Below are positions 28,683-37,870 of a stretch of 64,000 nt of DNA, one piece after another; position 1 is the first letter of the stretch; each line of letters begins with the position of its first letter. The stretch lies in NCBI RefSeq assembly GCF_009687865.1, contig NZ_BLAE01000066.1, forward strand, positions 1-64,000. The letters are read 5' to 3'. Position numbers and translations under genes: made by a program. The DNA is from Acrocarpospora macrocephala. GTDB lineage: Bacteria; Actinomycetota; Actinomycetes; Streptosporangiales; Streptosporangiaceae. Below the pieces are notes generated by a model. That model was not told the DNA's origin. It saw only the letters and a program-made list of their open reading frames with translations, and ran no database searches.

Positions 28683-29999
28683 CTACTGGGTTGCCTTGGC
28701 GTACTGCTCGTCGAGGTAGGCCGCGAACTCCTCGGCCGTCTTCTTGCCGGTGATCAGGTCCTGCACCGCCGTCGCCGCGGCGTCGGCCAGGCCCGGCGGC
28801 AGCGAGGCGTCCCCGGCCTCCTGGGAGAAGGCGTTGACGATCGACCCGTCCTTCATGCCCTGGTCGTAGATCGCGACGGTCGCCTGGTAGACCGGGCCCA
28901 TGTCGGTCGGCGGGACATAGCCCTTGATCGCCGGGATCGACCCGTCGGCCTTGACGAAGGCGTCGTTGTTCTCCTTGTCCTCGTCGAACGCCAGCGCCCA
29001 CTTCTTGGCCAGCTCGACGTTCTTCGCCGAGGAGCTGACCAGGGTGCCGCCGCCGGTGAAGGTCGGGGTGACCGGGGAGCCGTCGTCGGACGGCCACGGG
29101 AACGCGCCGATCTCGAAGCTCGGCTTGTTGTTGTCGGCCGAGGTCGCGAACCACGAGCCCATCGGATACATGGCGCCCTTGCCGTCCCGGAAGGCCTGCT
29201 CGCCGTCGGCGTAGGAGCGGCTAAGCCCGGCCTTGTCGATGTAGCCGTTCTTGGCCAGATCGGCGATCTTGCCCGCCGCCTTCACGAAGTCGGGGTCGCT
29301 GAACTTGACCGCGCCGGTGCGCCGCTGGACCAGCCAGTCCGGCGTCTTCTTGTAGACGTCGGTGGCCACCGTGCCGGTCAGCGGATACATGTCCGCCCAG
29401 GTGTCCGCGCCGCCACCGCTGACGATCATCGCGGTGAACCCGGCCTTCTTCAGCTTGGCCGACGCGTCTAGAAGCTCCTGGTACGTCGTGGGCGTCGCGG
29501 TGATACCCGCTTTGGAGAACTGGTCCTTGTTGTAGTAGACAACCGGGATGACCTGCGTGTTGTACGGCAACTGGTACACCTTGCCGTCGATCGCCCCCGC
29601 CGCCGGCGCGGTGAAGTTGGCCAGTTCCTCCGGCGTGAACGGAGCGAGCTTGCCCGCCTCGGCGAATCCGGCCGGGTTGACCGACTGCAGGATGTCCGGC
29701 AGGTTTCCGGCGGCGTCGAGCTGCTTGGCGTACGCGGTCCGGTCCACGTTCGGCGTGACCAGCTTCTTGATCTTCACCCCCGGTACCTTGGCGGTGGCCC
29801 GGGCGATGGCGGCGTCCCAGAACGCCGCGTTCAGGTTGGGCGTCTCGAAGACCAGGAAGGACAGCTCGACCTCGGCCGCCGCCCCGCTGGCGGCGGGCGC
29901 GCCGGACGGCTCCTGCGTACCCATTCCGCAACCCGCGGCCACCAGCATGCTGGTCACCGTTAATGCTATCGATCTGCGCACAAAAGTGGATCTGCGCAC
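28683..29999 (-). CDS. Sugar ABC transporter substrate-binding lipoprotein
   Basis: This 438-residue extracellular solute-binding protein (family 1) has a lipoprotein signal ending in LVAAGC with the lipid-modified Cys near residue 24. The mature domain shows the two-lobe pattern (YQLPYNTQVIPVVYYNKDQF; KGAMYPMGSWFA). The GTG at 29999 is preferred over an upstream ATG because a perfect AAGGAGGG site sits 7 nt before it. It is the first gene of the operon that continues with two permeases, GH38, the SurA-like protein and GH95. It is divergent from the LacI gene across a palindromic operator. Confidence 0.9.
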   Translation of the reverse strand: MRRSTFVRRSIALTVTSMLVAAGCGMGTQEPSGAPAASGAAAEVELSFLVFETPNLNAAFWDAAIARATAKVPGVKIKKLVTPNVDRTAYAKQLDAAGNLPDILQSVNPAGFAEAGKLAPFTPEELANFTAPAAGAIDGKVYQLPYNTQVIPVVYYNKDQFSKAGITATPTTYQELLDASAKLKKAGFTAMIVSGGGADTWADMYPLTGTVATDVYKKTPDWLVQRRTGAVKFSDPDFVKAAGKIADLAKNGYIDKAGLSRSYADGEQAFRDGKGAMYPMGSWFATSADNNKPSFEIGAFPWPSDDGSPVTPTFTGGGTLVSSSAKNVELAKKWALAFDEDKENNDAFVKADGSIPAIKGYVPPTDMGPVYQATVAIYDQGMKDGSIVNAFSQEAGDASLPPGLADAAATAVQDLITGKKTAEEFAAYLDEQYAKATQ

Positions 30000-30045
30000 T
30001 GCACAGCCCTCCTTGCTCCAGTTCGGCTCCCCGGAGCCGGGGTGA

Positions 30046-30057
30046 GATAACGTTATC
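30046..30057. promoter_or_regulatory. LacI-type operator, perfect GATAACGTTATC palindrome
   Basis: The 12-bp palindrome with central CG lies between the divergent binding-protein gene and the LacI gene, about 46 bp before the former's start. Central-CG palindromes are the classic target of LacI/GalR regulators. Repression of both genes by the adjacent LacI is inferred. Confidence 0.75.
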
Positions 30058-30162
30058 CCGAAAGGTAGAGTGTTACTGCGAGGTTTCAAAGAGCGAGGAC
30101 GGCAACGAATTGGTCACATCCCCCGGATGGCCAAGAACGGCGATCATGAGAATGATGGGCAC

Positions 30163-31173
30163 ATGCACGGTGAGGTGAACAAGCGCGGCAGGACCCGGCG
30201 GCCGACGATGGTCGACGTGGCCCGGGAGGCGGGCGTGGCCCTGCGCACGGTCTCGCGGGTGGTCAACGACGACGCGACGGTCGGCTCCGAGCTGGCCAAA
30301 CGGGTGCACGACGCGATCGCCGCGCTCGACTACCGGCCGGACGAGCGGGCCCGGCACCTGCGCCTGGGCGTGACCGGCACGCTCGGCGCGGCCGTCCGCC
30401 AGCTCTCCCACGTCAACCCGGTGCTGCGCGCCGTCGAGCGGGCGGCCAGGGCGGCCGACCTGATGGTGCTGGCCGCCTCCACCGAGGACGACGAACGGCT
30501 GGAACGCCGGGTGGTCGAGTCGATGTGCCGCCGCCGCTTCGACGGGATCGTGCTGGAGCCGATCGGCGCCGACCACGGCTACCTGCTGCCGGAACTGGCC
30601 GCCGGGCTCTGCCTGGTCGCCGTGGACCGGCCGGTGCTCGGCCTGGACGTGGACTGCGTGATCTCCGACAACGTGGCCGGCATCCAGGCGGCGTACGCGC
30701 ACCTGGCCGCGCACGGCCACCGCCGCATCGCCTACGTCGGCGACGACGAGCGCATCTTCACCGCCCAGGAACGTGCCACCGCGTTCCGCGCCTGCGCCGC
30801 CGAGGCCGGAGCGGCCTTGGACGGCATGGTCCACACCGGCCCGATCGAACCGGCCAGGATCGTGCACGCCCTGGCCACCGCGCTGGAGGGCCCCGATCCG
30901 GCGACCGCGATCATCACGGGCAACGCCACGATCAGCGTCGAGGTGGTCCGCAGCTTCGACGACAGGAGGGTGGCCATCGTCGGGTTCGACGACTCCGAGC
31001 TGGCCACCTTGTTACGGCCGGACCTGACCGTGGTGGCCCAGGACGACCAGGCCATCGGCTCCACCGCCATCGACCTGCTCAGGGCCCGCATCGCCGACCA
31101 CAACCGCCCGGTCCACCGGGTCACGGTCCCGGTGGAACTGCTCGCCCGGGGTTCGGGCGAGCAGCCCCCGTGA
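30163..31173 (+). CDS. LacI-family transcriptional regulator
   Basis: The protein of about 336 residues contains the LacI helix-turn-helix TMVDVAREAGVALRTVSRVV and hinge DYRPDERARHLR. A periplasmic-binding-like effector domain follows (AATFRAC region, GFDDSELATLLRPDLTVVAQ). It likely represses the divergent glycan operon through GATAACGTTATC. The start is uncertain: ATG 30163, GTG 30175 and farther in-frame starts are all possible and none has a strong ribosome-binding site. The last codons lie within a hairpin shared with the convergent hydrolase gene, so the tail ARGSGEQPP is encoded by terminator sequence. Confidence 0.85.
   Translation: MHGEVNKRGRTRRPTMVDVAREAGVALRTVSRVVNDDATVGSELAKRVHDAIAALDYRPDERARHLRLGVTGTLGAAVRQLSHVNPVLRAVERAARAADLMVLAASTEDDERLERRVVESMCRRRFDGIVLEPIGADHGYLLPELAAGLCLVAVDRPVLGLDVDCVISDNVAGIQAAYAHLAAHGHRRIAYVGDDERIFTAQERATAFRACAAEAGAALDGMVHTGPIEPARIVHALATALEGPDPATAIITGNATISVEVVRSFDDRRVAIVGFDDSELATLLRPDLTVVAQDDQAIGSTAIDLLRARIADHNRPVHRVTVPVELLARGSGEQPP
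31138..31164. terminator. Bidirectional hairpin inside the LacI 3' end
   Basis: Eleven-bp arms (31138-31148 and 31154-31164) surround the loop GGGTT. It lies in the last codons of the LacI gene and just beyond the stop of the convergent hydrolase. A longer near-identical copy is found at 33040-33076 after the second hydrolase. Confidence 0.65.
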
Positions 31174-32688
31174 TCAGGTGCCCGCCGCGCAGACGGCCCC
31201 GTTCCTGGGCGCCTTCCCCGTCAGCAGGTACGCGCTGACCTGGCCGTTCACGCACCTGGACTGAAAGAAGGCGGTGTGCCCGTCCCCGTCGAAGGTGAGC
31301 AGCACCCCGGACTCGAACTGCCGCGCCAGCGCCTTGGCCTGCTCGTACGGCGTGGCCGAGTCGCGTACCGTGCCCACCACCAGGATGGGCGCCGAGCCCT
31401 TGGCCGGTAGCGACTGGGGCACCGGGGACGGCTTGGCCGGCCACTCCGCGCACTCGTCGGCGGTGTCGTCTCCGTCGGAGAAGTAGTCGCCGAACAGCTC
31501 CGGCTTCCCGCCTTTCCCGCCTTTCCCGGCGTTTCCGGAGGAGGCGACCGGCGTGCCCCGCGGCCGGTCGGCGCAGTTGACCGCGCGGAACGCGTCGTCG
31601 ATGTTGCTGTACGTTCCGTCCGGTCCCCGCTCGTGGTAGGAGTCGGCCAGCGCCTGGAGTGCCGTGCCGTCGCCGCCGAATCCCCCGGCCAGTGCCACCC
31701 GCAGGTCCGGCCAGCTGTCGGAGTCGTACAGGGCGGACATGATGCCGGTCAGAACCACCGGCTCGGTCACCTTCCTGCCGTCCGTTGTGGCGGGGAGCGC
31801 TTCGCGGTCGGCCCGCTTCAGCAGTTTCCTGGTCTCGGTGAACGCCTTGGCCACGGTACGCCCCTTGAACGGGCAGTTCGCGGCCTTGAAGCAGTCCGTC
31901 ACGAAGGCGGTGTAGGCCACGTCGAAGCCCTTGCCCTGGCCCGCGGCCGCCTCGTTGCCGGTGAGCGCCGGGTCCATCGCGCCGTCCAGGGTCATCGCCC
32001 TGACCCGCTTGGGGAACAGGTCGGCGTAGACCGCGCCCAGGTAGGTGCCGTAGGAGAAGCCCAGGTAGGTCATCCGCTCGTCGCCGAGCGCGGCCCGCAG
32101 CACGTCCATGTCCCTGGCCGCGTTGAGCGTGCCCACATGCGGCAGCAGGCGGCCGGAGTTGCGCGCGCAAGCCTTCAGGTAATCGCGGTCCGCCGTGGCC
32201 AGCGCCCGCTCCTCGGCCTTGGTCTCGGGGGTGTCGTCCACGGCGAAGTACGCGTCCTGCTCCGGGCCGGTCAGGCAGCGCACCGGCGCCGATTCGCCCA
32301 CCCCGCGCGGGTCGAAACTGACCAGGTCGAACTGGGCCCGCAAGGCCGGGCTGAAGGTGCCCTTGCCGCCGCGCAGGAACTCGAGCCCCGACCCGCCCGG
32401 GCCGCCGGGGTTGGTGACCAGGGAGCCGATGCGTTTGCCGCCGCCGGCCGGCAGCCGGATCACCGAAAGCTGGATGGTCTCCCCACCGGCGTCGCGGTAG
32501 TTCAGCGGCACGGTCAGCCTCGCGCACTGGAAACCGTCGCCACAGCCGGTCCAGCTGAGCCGTTGGGTGTAGAACCTGCCCAGATCGGGCTTCTCGGTTG
32601 CGGGCTGGTTGGCCCGGGCCGGCGACGCGAAGGGCGTGGCGAGCAGGCCCACGCCCAGCATCGTGATAAGTCGGGATGCGCGTCCCAT
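31174..32688 (-). CDS. Secreted alpha/beta-hydrolase, TAP-like (tripeptidyl aminopeptidase-type), copy 1
   Basis: This 504-residue secreted hydrolase has a signal peptide (start MGRASRLITMLGVGLLATPF), an alpha/beta-hydrolase core with NPGGPGGSG as oxyanion segment, and the nucleophile elbow YLGFSYGTYLGA. A TAP-like C-terminal domain has ILVVGTVRDSATPY and the catalytic-His segment DGDGHTAFF. Relatives (SlpD/SlpE, Tap) release short peptides from polypeptide N-termini. ATG 32688 with an AAGGA site is preferred over a 54-bp longer frame. It is a diverged tandem copy of the gene at 33080-34612 and ends abutting the LacI stop. Confidence 0.88.
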   Translation of the reverse strand: MGRASRLITMLGVGLLATPFASPARANQPATEKPDLGRFYTQRLSWTGCGDGFQCARLTVPLNYRDAGGETIQLSVIRLPAGGGKRIGSLVTNPGGPGGSGLEFLRGGKGTFSPALRAQFDLVSFDPRGVGESAPVRCLTGPEQDAYFAVDDTPETKAEERALATADRDYLKACARNSGRLLPHVGTLNAARDMDVLRAALGDERMTYLGFSYGTYLGAVYADLFPKRVRAMTLDGAMDPALTGNEAAAGQGKGFDVAYTAFVTDCFKAANCPFKGRTVAKAFTETRKLLKRADREALPATTDGRKVTEPVVLTGIMSALYDSDSWPDLRVALAGGFGGDGTALQALADSYHERGPDGTYSNIDDAFRAVNCADRPRGTPVASSGNAGKGGKGGKPELFGDYFSDGDDTADECAEWPAKPSPVPQSLPAKGSAPILVVGTVRDSATPYEQAKALARQFESGVLLTFDGDGHTAFFQSRCVNGQVSAYLLTGKAPRNGAVCAAGT

Positions 32689-32770
32689 ATCCGTGTCCTT
32701 CGGGGTTGATTCGGATAGCAGGCTCAACCCGAATCGGCGCATCCCGCGCTTGCGGGGTTCTTGGGGTCGC

Positions 32771-33018
32771 TATTCCTTGATCGCTCCCATGAGGCCATTG
32801 GAGCGCTGGAGGAACGGGACGCGGCCATGACCTCGATGTGGCGGGGGACCTGGCTGGGGATCAGATTCCTGGGCGGTAGCACGCGGGGTCGTTGACGGAC
32901 ACCCGGGTCAGGACGCACTCGTTCCAGGTCGGCACGGCGGTCAGGACCGCGATGGTGATGTGCGCTGGGCGAGCCAGCGGCAAGTATACCGATGCGGAAG
33001 ATGCCACGACCCTGGCGC
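32771..33018 (-). pseudogene. Decayed 3' fragment of a MalG-type ABC permease gene
   Basis: This stretch aligns by eye with the 3' end of the intact permease gene (34695-35010). Matching segments include CCTTGATCGC, GGCACCTGGCTGG-like text, the ACCCGGGTCAG block and CTCGTTCCAGGTCGGCAC. About 70 bp are missing in total and no frame is open across it. It lies between two paralogous hydrolase genes in the same relative position as the intact permease does to copy 2. It is a remnant of a permease-hydrolase duplication. Confidence 0.8.
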
Positions 33019-33039
33019 CAAATGATCTACCACAGGATG

Positions 33040-33076
33040 CGTGGCTGCTCGCCCGGAGTTCGGGCGAGCAGCCACG
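33040..33076 (-). terminator. Strong hairpin terminator after hydrolase copy 2
   Basis: A perfect 16-bp stem (33040-33055 with 33061-33076) around the loop GAGTT lies 3 bp beyond the hydrolase stop. It is nearly identical in its inner 11 bp to the hairpin at 31138-31164 and is part of the duplicated unit. No T-run is present. Confidence 0.75.
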
Positions 33077-33079
33077 TGA

Positions 33080-34612
33080 TCAGACCTGCGCCTCCTGCTT
33101 GCAGACGAACCCCTTCTTGGGCGTCTCCAAGGTGATCAGGTACTTGTCGATGACGTCGGAGGAGCAGAAGGAGTTGCCGTAGGCGGTGTGCCCGTCGTCG
33201 TCGTTGGTGAGCAGCACGCCGGAGGTCAGGTGCTTGGCCAGGGCCACCGCCTCGCGGTACGGCGTGGCCGGGTCCCGGGTCGTGCCCACCACCAGGATGG
33301 GCGGCGCGCCCTTGGCCCGCATGGACCGGGGGACCGGCGTGACCTTGGCGGGCCACAGCGAGCACTCGTCGAACTTGTTCCGCTTCGGGCGCGGGTTGTC
33401 CAGGCAGTTGATGGCCCGGAACGCCGGGTCGGCGTTGGTGTAGGTGCCGTCGGCGGCGCGCTGGAAGTAGATGTCGGAGAACTGGATCAGGCCGGTGCCG
33501 TCGCCCCGGAACGCCTGGGTCAGCGCCACCCGCAGCTGCGGCCAGGTGAACTTGCTGTACAGCGCCGACCGCCAGCCCCACAGCGCGACGTTCATGGTGA
33601 CCTTACGGTCGTCGATGGTGGTGGAGAACGGAGTCTTGTCGGCTTTGAGGAACATCGCGTTGGTGCGCTTCGCCGCCTTCAGGAGGTCGGCGTCGGTGCC
33701 GCGGCCCTTGAACGGGCAGTCCTTCCGCTTGAAGCAGTCCTTCAGGAAGGACGCGTAGGCTTCGGCGAATCCGTTGCTCTGGCCGGTGTTCTGCTCGGTC
33801 TGGGATTTGGTCGGGTCCATCGCCCCGTCCAGGACCAGCGCGCGGATCCGGGTCGGGAACAGGTGGGCGTAGACGGTGCCCAGGTAGGTGCCGTAGGAGA
33901 AGCCCAGGTAGCTCATCTTGGGGTCGCCGAGGGCGGCTCGCAGGATGTCCATGTCCCTGGCGGCGTTCATGGTGCCGATGTGGCCGATCAGTTTCGGCGA
34001 GCGCGTCCGGCAGGCCTGGACGAAGCGCTGGGCGGTGTTCTCGAGGAACCTGATCTCCGCCTTGGTCTCGGGGGTGATGTCCATCGCGATCTCGGCGTCG
34101 CGCTCCTTGTCGGTCAGGCAGTCGAGGCGCGTGGACAGGTTCACGCCACGCGGGTCGAAGCCGATCACGTCGAAGTTCTGCCGGAGCCGCTGGAACAGCG
34201 GGGCGCTTCCGAAGACGAACTCCACTCCGGACCGGCCGGGGCCGCCGGGGTTGGTCAGCAGCGATCCGATCTTCTCGCCCTCGCCTGTGGACGGCAGGCG
34301 CAGGACGGCGATCTTGATCTGGTCGGCCTCGGGCCTGGCGTAGTCGAGCGGGACCGTCAGCTGGGCGCACTGGACGCCCTTCTGGCAGTCGGTCCAGATC
34401 AGCTGCTGGGTGTAGTAGCCCTCGAGACCGGGCGGGGCCGGTGGCATCTCCTCGTCGCCGCGGCCCGGCTGGTCGCCGGTGTCGCCGGTGGACGGCGTGC
34501 CGTCGTTGTAGGTGGGCGGGACGTCGGCCAGCGCTGCCTGGGTGGGGAGAACGAGTGCTGTGGCCAGGATTGCGACAGCCAACGTCGTTGTGGTTCGGGC
34601 GGCGCGTCCCAT
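33080..34612 (-). CDS. Secreted alpha/beta-hydrolase, TAP-like (tripeptidyl aminopeptidase-type), copy 2
   Basis: The 510-residue protein has a signal peptide (MGRAARTTTTLAVAILATAL) and a short acidic linker. Its hydrolase core has NPGGPGRSGVEFVFG, nucleophile elbow YLGFSYGTYLGT, and a TAP-like C-terminal domain with ILVVGTTRDPATPY and DDDGHTAYG. It is clearly paralogous to the gene at 31174-32688 over its whole length, at roughly half identity by eye. An AAGGAAG site precedes the ATG. It lies 84 bp after the permease gene and may be the last gene of that ABC operon. Peptidase activity is inferred from the family. Confidence 0.88.
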   Translation of the reverse strand: MGRAARTTTTLAVAILATALVLPTQAALADVPPTYNDGTPSTGDTGDQPGRGDEEMPPAPPGLEGYYTQQLIWTDCQKGVQCAQLTVPLDYARPEADQIKIAVLRLPSTGEGEKIGSLLTNPGGPGRSGVEFVFGSAPLFQRLRQNFDVIGFDPRGVNLSTRLDCLTDKERDAEIAMDITPETKAEIRFLENTAQRFVQACRTRSPKLIGHIGTMNAARDMDILRAALGDPKMSYLGFSYGTYLGTVYAHLFPTRIRALVLDGAMDPTKSQTEQNTGQSNGFAEAYASFLKDCFKRKDCPFKGRGTDADLLKAAKRTNAMFLKADKTPFSTTIDDRKVTMNVALWGWRSALYSKFTWPQLRVALTQAFRGDGTGLIQFSDIYFQRAADGTYTNADPAFRAINCLDNPRPKRNKFDECSLWPAKVTPVPRSMRAKGAPPILVVGTTRDPATPYREAVALAKHLTSGVLLTNDDDGHTAYGNSFCSSDVIDKYLITLETPKKGFVCKQEAQV

Positions 34613-34696
34613 AGGTGTCTTCCTTGCTCATGCGGCCGTTCTCGGGTTCCCCGGTATTGCCGCATTTGCGAGTAGACGCCCGCTTGCAAGGTGCTA

Positions 34697-35512
34697 TCAG
34701 CCCTTGATCGCCCCCAGCAGGCCGTTCACGAAATACCTCTGAAGGAACAGGAACAGGGCGATAACGGGCAGCACGATGATCAGCGAGGCCGCCATCACCT
34801 CGTTGTAGCGCGGCACCTGGCTGGAGATCAGCGACTGCAGGCCGAGCGGCAGCGTGTAGAGCGACGGGTCGTTGATCGACACCCGGGTCAGCACGTACTC
34901 GTTCCAGGTCGGCACCGCGGTCAGCACCGCGATCGTGATGTGCGCGGGCCGCGCCAGCGGCAGATACACCGACCAGAAGATCCGCGCCTCCCGCGCGCCG
35001 TCCGCCCGCGCCGCCTCCCGCAGCTCCTTCGGAATCGACCGGTACGCCCCCGTGAGCAGCAACACGGTCAGCGGCGCCGTCCCGTTCACGAACGGCAGCA
35101 CCAGCCCGAGGTGCGACCCCAGGATGCCGAGGTTCTTCTCCAGGATCACCACCGGCAGCAGCATCGTGATCCCGGGCACGAACAGCAGCGACACGAAGAA
35201 CCAGAACAGGGCCCGCCGCCCGGGGAAGTCGAGCACCGCGAACGCGTACGACGCCAGCGAGTACACCACCAGCACCCCGAGCACGGTCAGCCCGGTCACC
35301 ACCAGGCTGTTGCGGAAGTACTCCACGAAGTGCAGCTGGTTCCAGGTGGTGACCAGGGTCTCCCAGGTCGGCAGCCGGGGGATGAGATGCCCGCCTTCCA
35401 GCACCTCCTCGCGGGTTTTGACCGCGCCCGACACCATCCACAGGAACGGGTAGACGCTGATCACGGCGTAGGCCGTGAGCACCGCGTACCCCGCGATCCG
35501 GCCGGCTCTCAT
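34697..35512 (-). CDS. Carbohydrate ABC transporter permease (MalG type)
   Basis: This 271-residue permease has six helices and the coupling loop LREAARADGAREARIFWSVY. It overlaps the MalF-type gene by 4 bp (stop/start), so both are made together. It belongs to the importer whose binding protein is encoded at 36441-37820. As in the other CUT1-like operon, no ATPase gene is present. A decayed copy of its 3' end is found at 32771-33018. Confidence 0.92.
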   Translation of the reverse strand: MRAGRIAGYAVLTAYAVISVYPFLWMVSGAVKTREEVLEGGHLIPRLPTWETLVTTWNQLHFVEYFRNSLVVTGLTVLGVLVVYSLASYAFAVLDFPGRRALFWFFVSLLFVPGITMLLPVVILEKNLGILGSHLGLVLPFVNGTAPLTVLLLTGAYRSIPKELREAARADGAREARIFWSVYLPLARPAHITIAVLTAVPTWNEYVLTRVSINDPSLYTLPLGLQSLISSQVPRYNEVMAASLIIVLPVIALFLFLQRYFVNGLLGAIKG

Positions 35513-36444
35513 CGGACCCTCCTCAGCAGTCGCGCGTTGGCCAGCGTCAGCAGCAGCGCGCCGGCGAACAGCAGCCAGCCGAGCGCGCTCGACACCCCGA
35601 GGGTGGCGGCCAACCCTTTGAAGAACGCCAGCCGGTAGGACTGCAGCCCGAGCACGTCGGTATGCCCGCCGGGCCCGCCGTCCGTCATGATCAGGAAGAT
35701 CTGGAAGCCGTGCAGGGAGTCACGAATCCCCAGCAGCACGATCCCGGCCGTGAGCGGCGTCAGCAGCGGCCAGGTGATCCGGCGCAGCAGCTGGCGCGGC
35801 GCCGCGCCGTCGATCCGCGCGGCCTCGAACAGCGCGGGGTCGATGGTCTGCAGGCCGGTCAGGTAGAGCAGGGTCGCGATCGGCACGCTCGACCACACCA
35901 GCACGACGATCAGCGTCGGCAGCGCGGTCGACGGGTTGCCCAGGAACCCTTGGGGTTGCGCCAGCGTGCCCAGTCCCAGCGAGCGCAGCAGCAGGTTGAT
36001 CGCGCCGTCGGGCTCCAGGATGTACCGCCAGGCGTAATACACGGCGATGCCGCTCGTGACGTACGGCAGGAAATACACCGACCGTAAGACCGCCCGCAGC
36101 CGTTTCACCGAGTTGAGCACGACGGCGAGCGGCAGCGAGATGGCGACGGTGAGCAGCGGCACCAGCACCATCACCTGTCCTGTGTTCCAGGCCGCCTTGC
36201 GTAGCGGGGGAGCCAGCGACGGATCGGCGTAGAGCAGGTCGAGGTAGTTGTCGAAACCGACCCAGATCCAGTTCGGGGTGAAGCCGTTCCACTTGGCGAA
36301 GCTGAGCGCCAGGCCGCTGCCGATCGTGTAGACGCCCATCACCGCGAACAGGGCCACGGCGGGGAAGACGAACGCCCACCCGGTCAGGGCGGCCCGCCAC
36401 CGGCCGGGCGGCCTGCGCCGCCCGGCCACGTGCTGGGTGATCAT
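35509..36444 (-). CDS. Carbohydrate ABC transporter permease (MalF type)
   Basis: The 311-residue permease begins MITQHVAGRRRPPGRWRAAL, has six helices, and a coupling loop FEAARIDGAAPRQLLRRITW. ATG 36444 is chosen because it overlaps the binding-protein stop as ATGA; a start 15 bp upstream is possible. It pairs with the MalG-type permease just downstream. The substrate is unknown but probably a glycan-derived sugar. Confidence 0.92.
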   Translation of the reverse strand: MITQHVAGRRRPPGRWRAALTGWAFVFPAVALFAVMGVYTIGSGLALSFAKWNGFTPNWIWVGFDNYLDLLYADPSLAPPLRKAAWNTGQVMVLVPLLTVAISLPLAVVLNSVKRLRAVLRSVYFLPYVTSGIAVYYAWRYILEPDGAINLLLRSLGLGTLAQPQGFLGNPSTALPTLIVVLVWSSVPIATLLYLTGLQTIDPALFEAARIDGAAPRQLLRRITWPLLTPLTAGIVLLGIRDSLHGFQIFLIMTDGGPGGHTDVLGLQSYRLAFFKGLAATLGVSSALGWLLFAGALLLTLANARLLRRVR

Positions 36445-37820
36445 TCCGACGATTTCCACATCGCGCCGAAGATCTCGTCGAGTTCGGATCCGGCCTGGGC
36501 GGGGGTGCGCTCCTTCAGCGGGCTCAGCCTGACCATCGCGTCACCCGGCTTGACCTGGTCGTAGTCCGGCGGGAAGAACGTGTTGTCGGCCGCGTCGTAG
36601 GTGCTCTCCGGGGTGCCGGTGAAGTACTTCTGCAGGGCCGCCAGGTCGGGGCCGACCAGGCTCGCCGCGTCCGTGCCCAGGTCGGTGGCGGGCAGGTCGA
36701 GCGAAGCCGAGGCGACGATCCCGGCACCCTTGGCCGAGGTGGCGAAGTCGATCCACTTGATCGCCGCCTCCCGGTTCTCAGTGGTGGCGGTGACGCCGAG
36801 CGAGGTCAGCGCCAGCGGCGCCATCGCGATCTCCTTCTGCTGCCCGCCGGCCGAGGGCGGGATCGGGAAGGCGAGCACCTTGTCCGGCGACATGCCGTTC
36901 TGAGCGAGGAACGCGAGCGTGAACGTGCCGCCCACATTGAAGGCCGACTTGCCCTGCGCGAACGCGATGTCCGCTTCGTCGATGTTGAGCGTGGTGGAGC
37001 TGGGCATCCAGTACGGCGTGAGCTGCCCGTACAGCTCCAGGGTCTTGACGCCGTCAGGGGAGCCGAAGCCCTGCGCGGCGCCCTTGGCGAACAGCGCCTG
37101 GAACCGGTCGCGGCCCAGGTAGGAGTGGGCCAGCGGCTGATACACCCAGTTGAAGCCGGTCTGGCTCACCTTCAGGCCGAGGGAGAGCCCGCCCGCGTCC
37201 GGCTCCTTCTCGGTGGTCGCCTTCAGCGCGGCCAGGAACTCCTCCCACGTCTTGGGCGGCGTGTCCGGGCTGAGCCCCGCGGCGGCGAGCTTCTCCTTGT
37301 TGGCGAAGACGATGCCGAACGCGCCGGCCGTGAACGGCACGCTGAACAGCGTCCCCGCCTTGACCTGCTTGAACGGCGAGTCGGCCGCGGCCCGGTCGAT
37401 GACGGCCTGGCTCATCAGACCGGCCTCCCTGGTGGTCGGCAGCAGCCGGTTCAGCCACTCCGCGCCGACGTCCGCCGACAGGTCGGACAGCAGCCCCGAC
37501 GCGCCCATCTCCCGGTCCTCGCCGCCCGCGTGCACCTCCAGCACGTCGGGCAGGTCGCCGGTCTGGGCCGCGCTCTGCACCTTGGCCTTGAACACGTCGT
37601 CCGGAGTGACCGCCTCGACCACGACACTGATCCCCGTGTCGGTCTTGAACTGCGCCGCCGCCTTGTTCAGCGCGTCGGCATGGGACTGCTTGAACGTCCA
37701 CATCCGTAAGGACTGCCCCGCCGCCTGGCTCCCTTCCGCGGCAGGCTGCGCGCCGGTGGAACACGCCGCCGCCAGCACTCCGCACAGGGCCACCGTGAGG
37801 ATTCGCGCTCGATAAGTCAT
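36441..37820 (-). CDS. Sugar ABC transporter substrate-binding lipoprotein
   Basis: This 459-residue family-1 extracellular binding protein has a lipoprotein signal ending LAAAC at Cys20, followed by LRMWTFKQSHADALNKAAAQ, a typical start of the mature domain. ATG 37820 has a GGAAGGG site and replaces a 78-bp longer frame. It heads an operon with two permeases and probably hydrolase copy 2. A near-consensus promoter with internal palindromes lies just upstream, directly behind the TetR-LacI fusion gene, which is the likely regulator. Confidence 0.9.
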   Translation of the reverse strand: MTYRARILTVALCGVLAAACSTGAQPAAEGSQAAGQSLRMWTFKQSHADALNKAAAQFKTDTGISVVVEAVTPDDVFKAKVQSAAQTGDLPDVLEVHAGGEDREMGASGLLSDLSADVGAEWLNRLLPTTREAGLMSQAVIDRAAADSPFKQVKAGTLFSVPFTAGAFGIVFANKEKLAAAGLSPDTPPKTWEEFLAALKATTEKEPDAGGLSLGLKVSQTGFNWVYQPLAHSYLGRDRFQALFAKGAAQGFGSPDGVKTLELYGQLTPYWMPSSTTLNIDEADIAFAQGKSAFNVGGTFTLAFLAQNGMSPDKVLAFPIPPSAGGQQKEIAMAPLALTSLGVTATTENREAAIKWIDFATSAKGAGIVASASLDLPATDLGTDAASLVGPDLAALQKYFTGTPESTYDAADNTFFPPDYDQVKPGDAMVRLSPLKERTPAQAGSELDEIFGAMWKSSE

Positions 37821-37870
37821 CAGGACCCTTCCGAGTGATGGATGACGCAAATCGTTAAGACTGACCCTGG

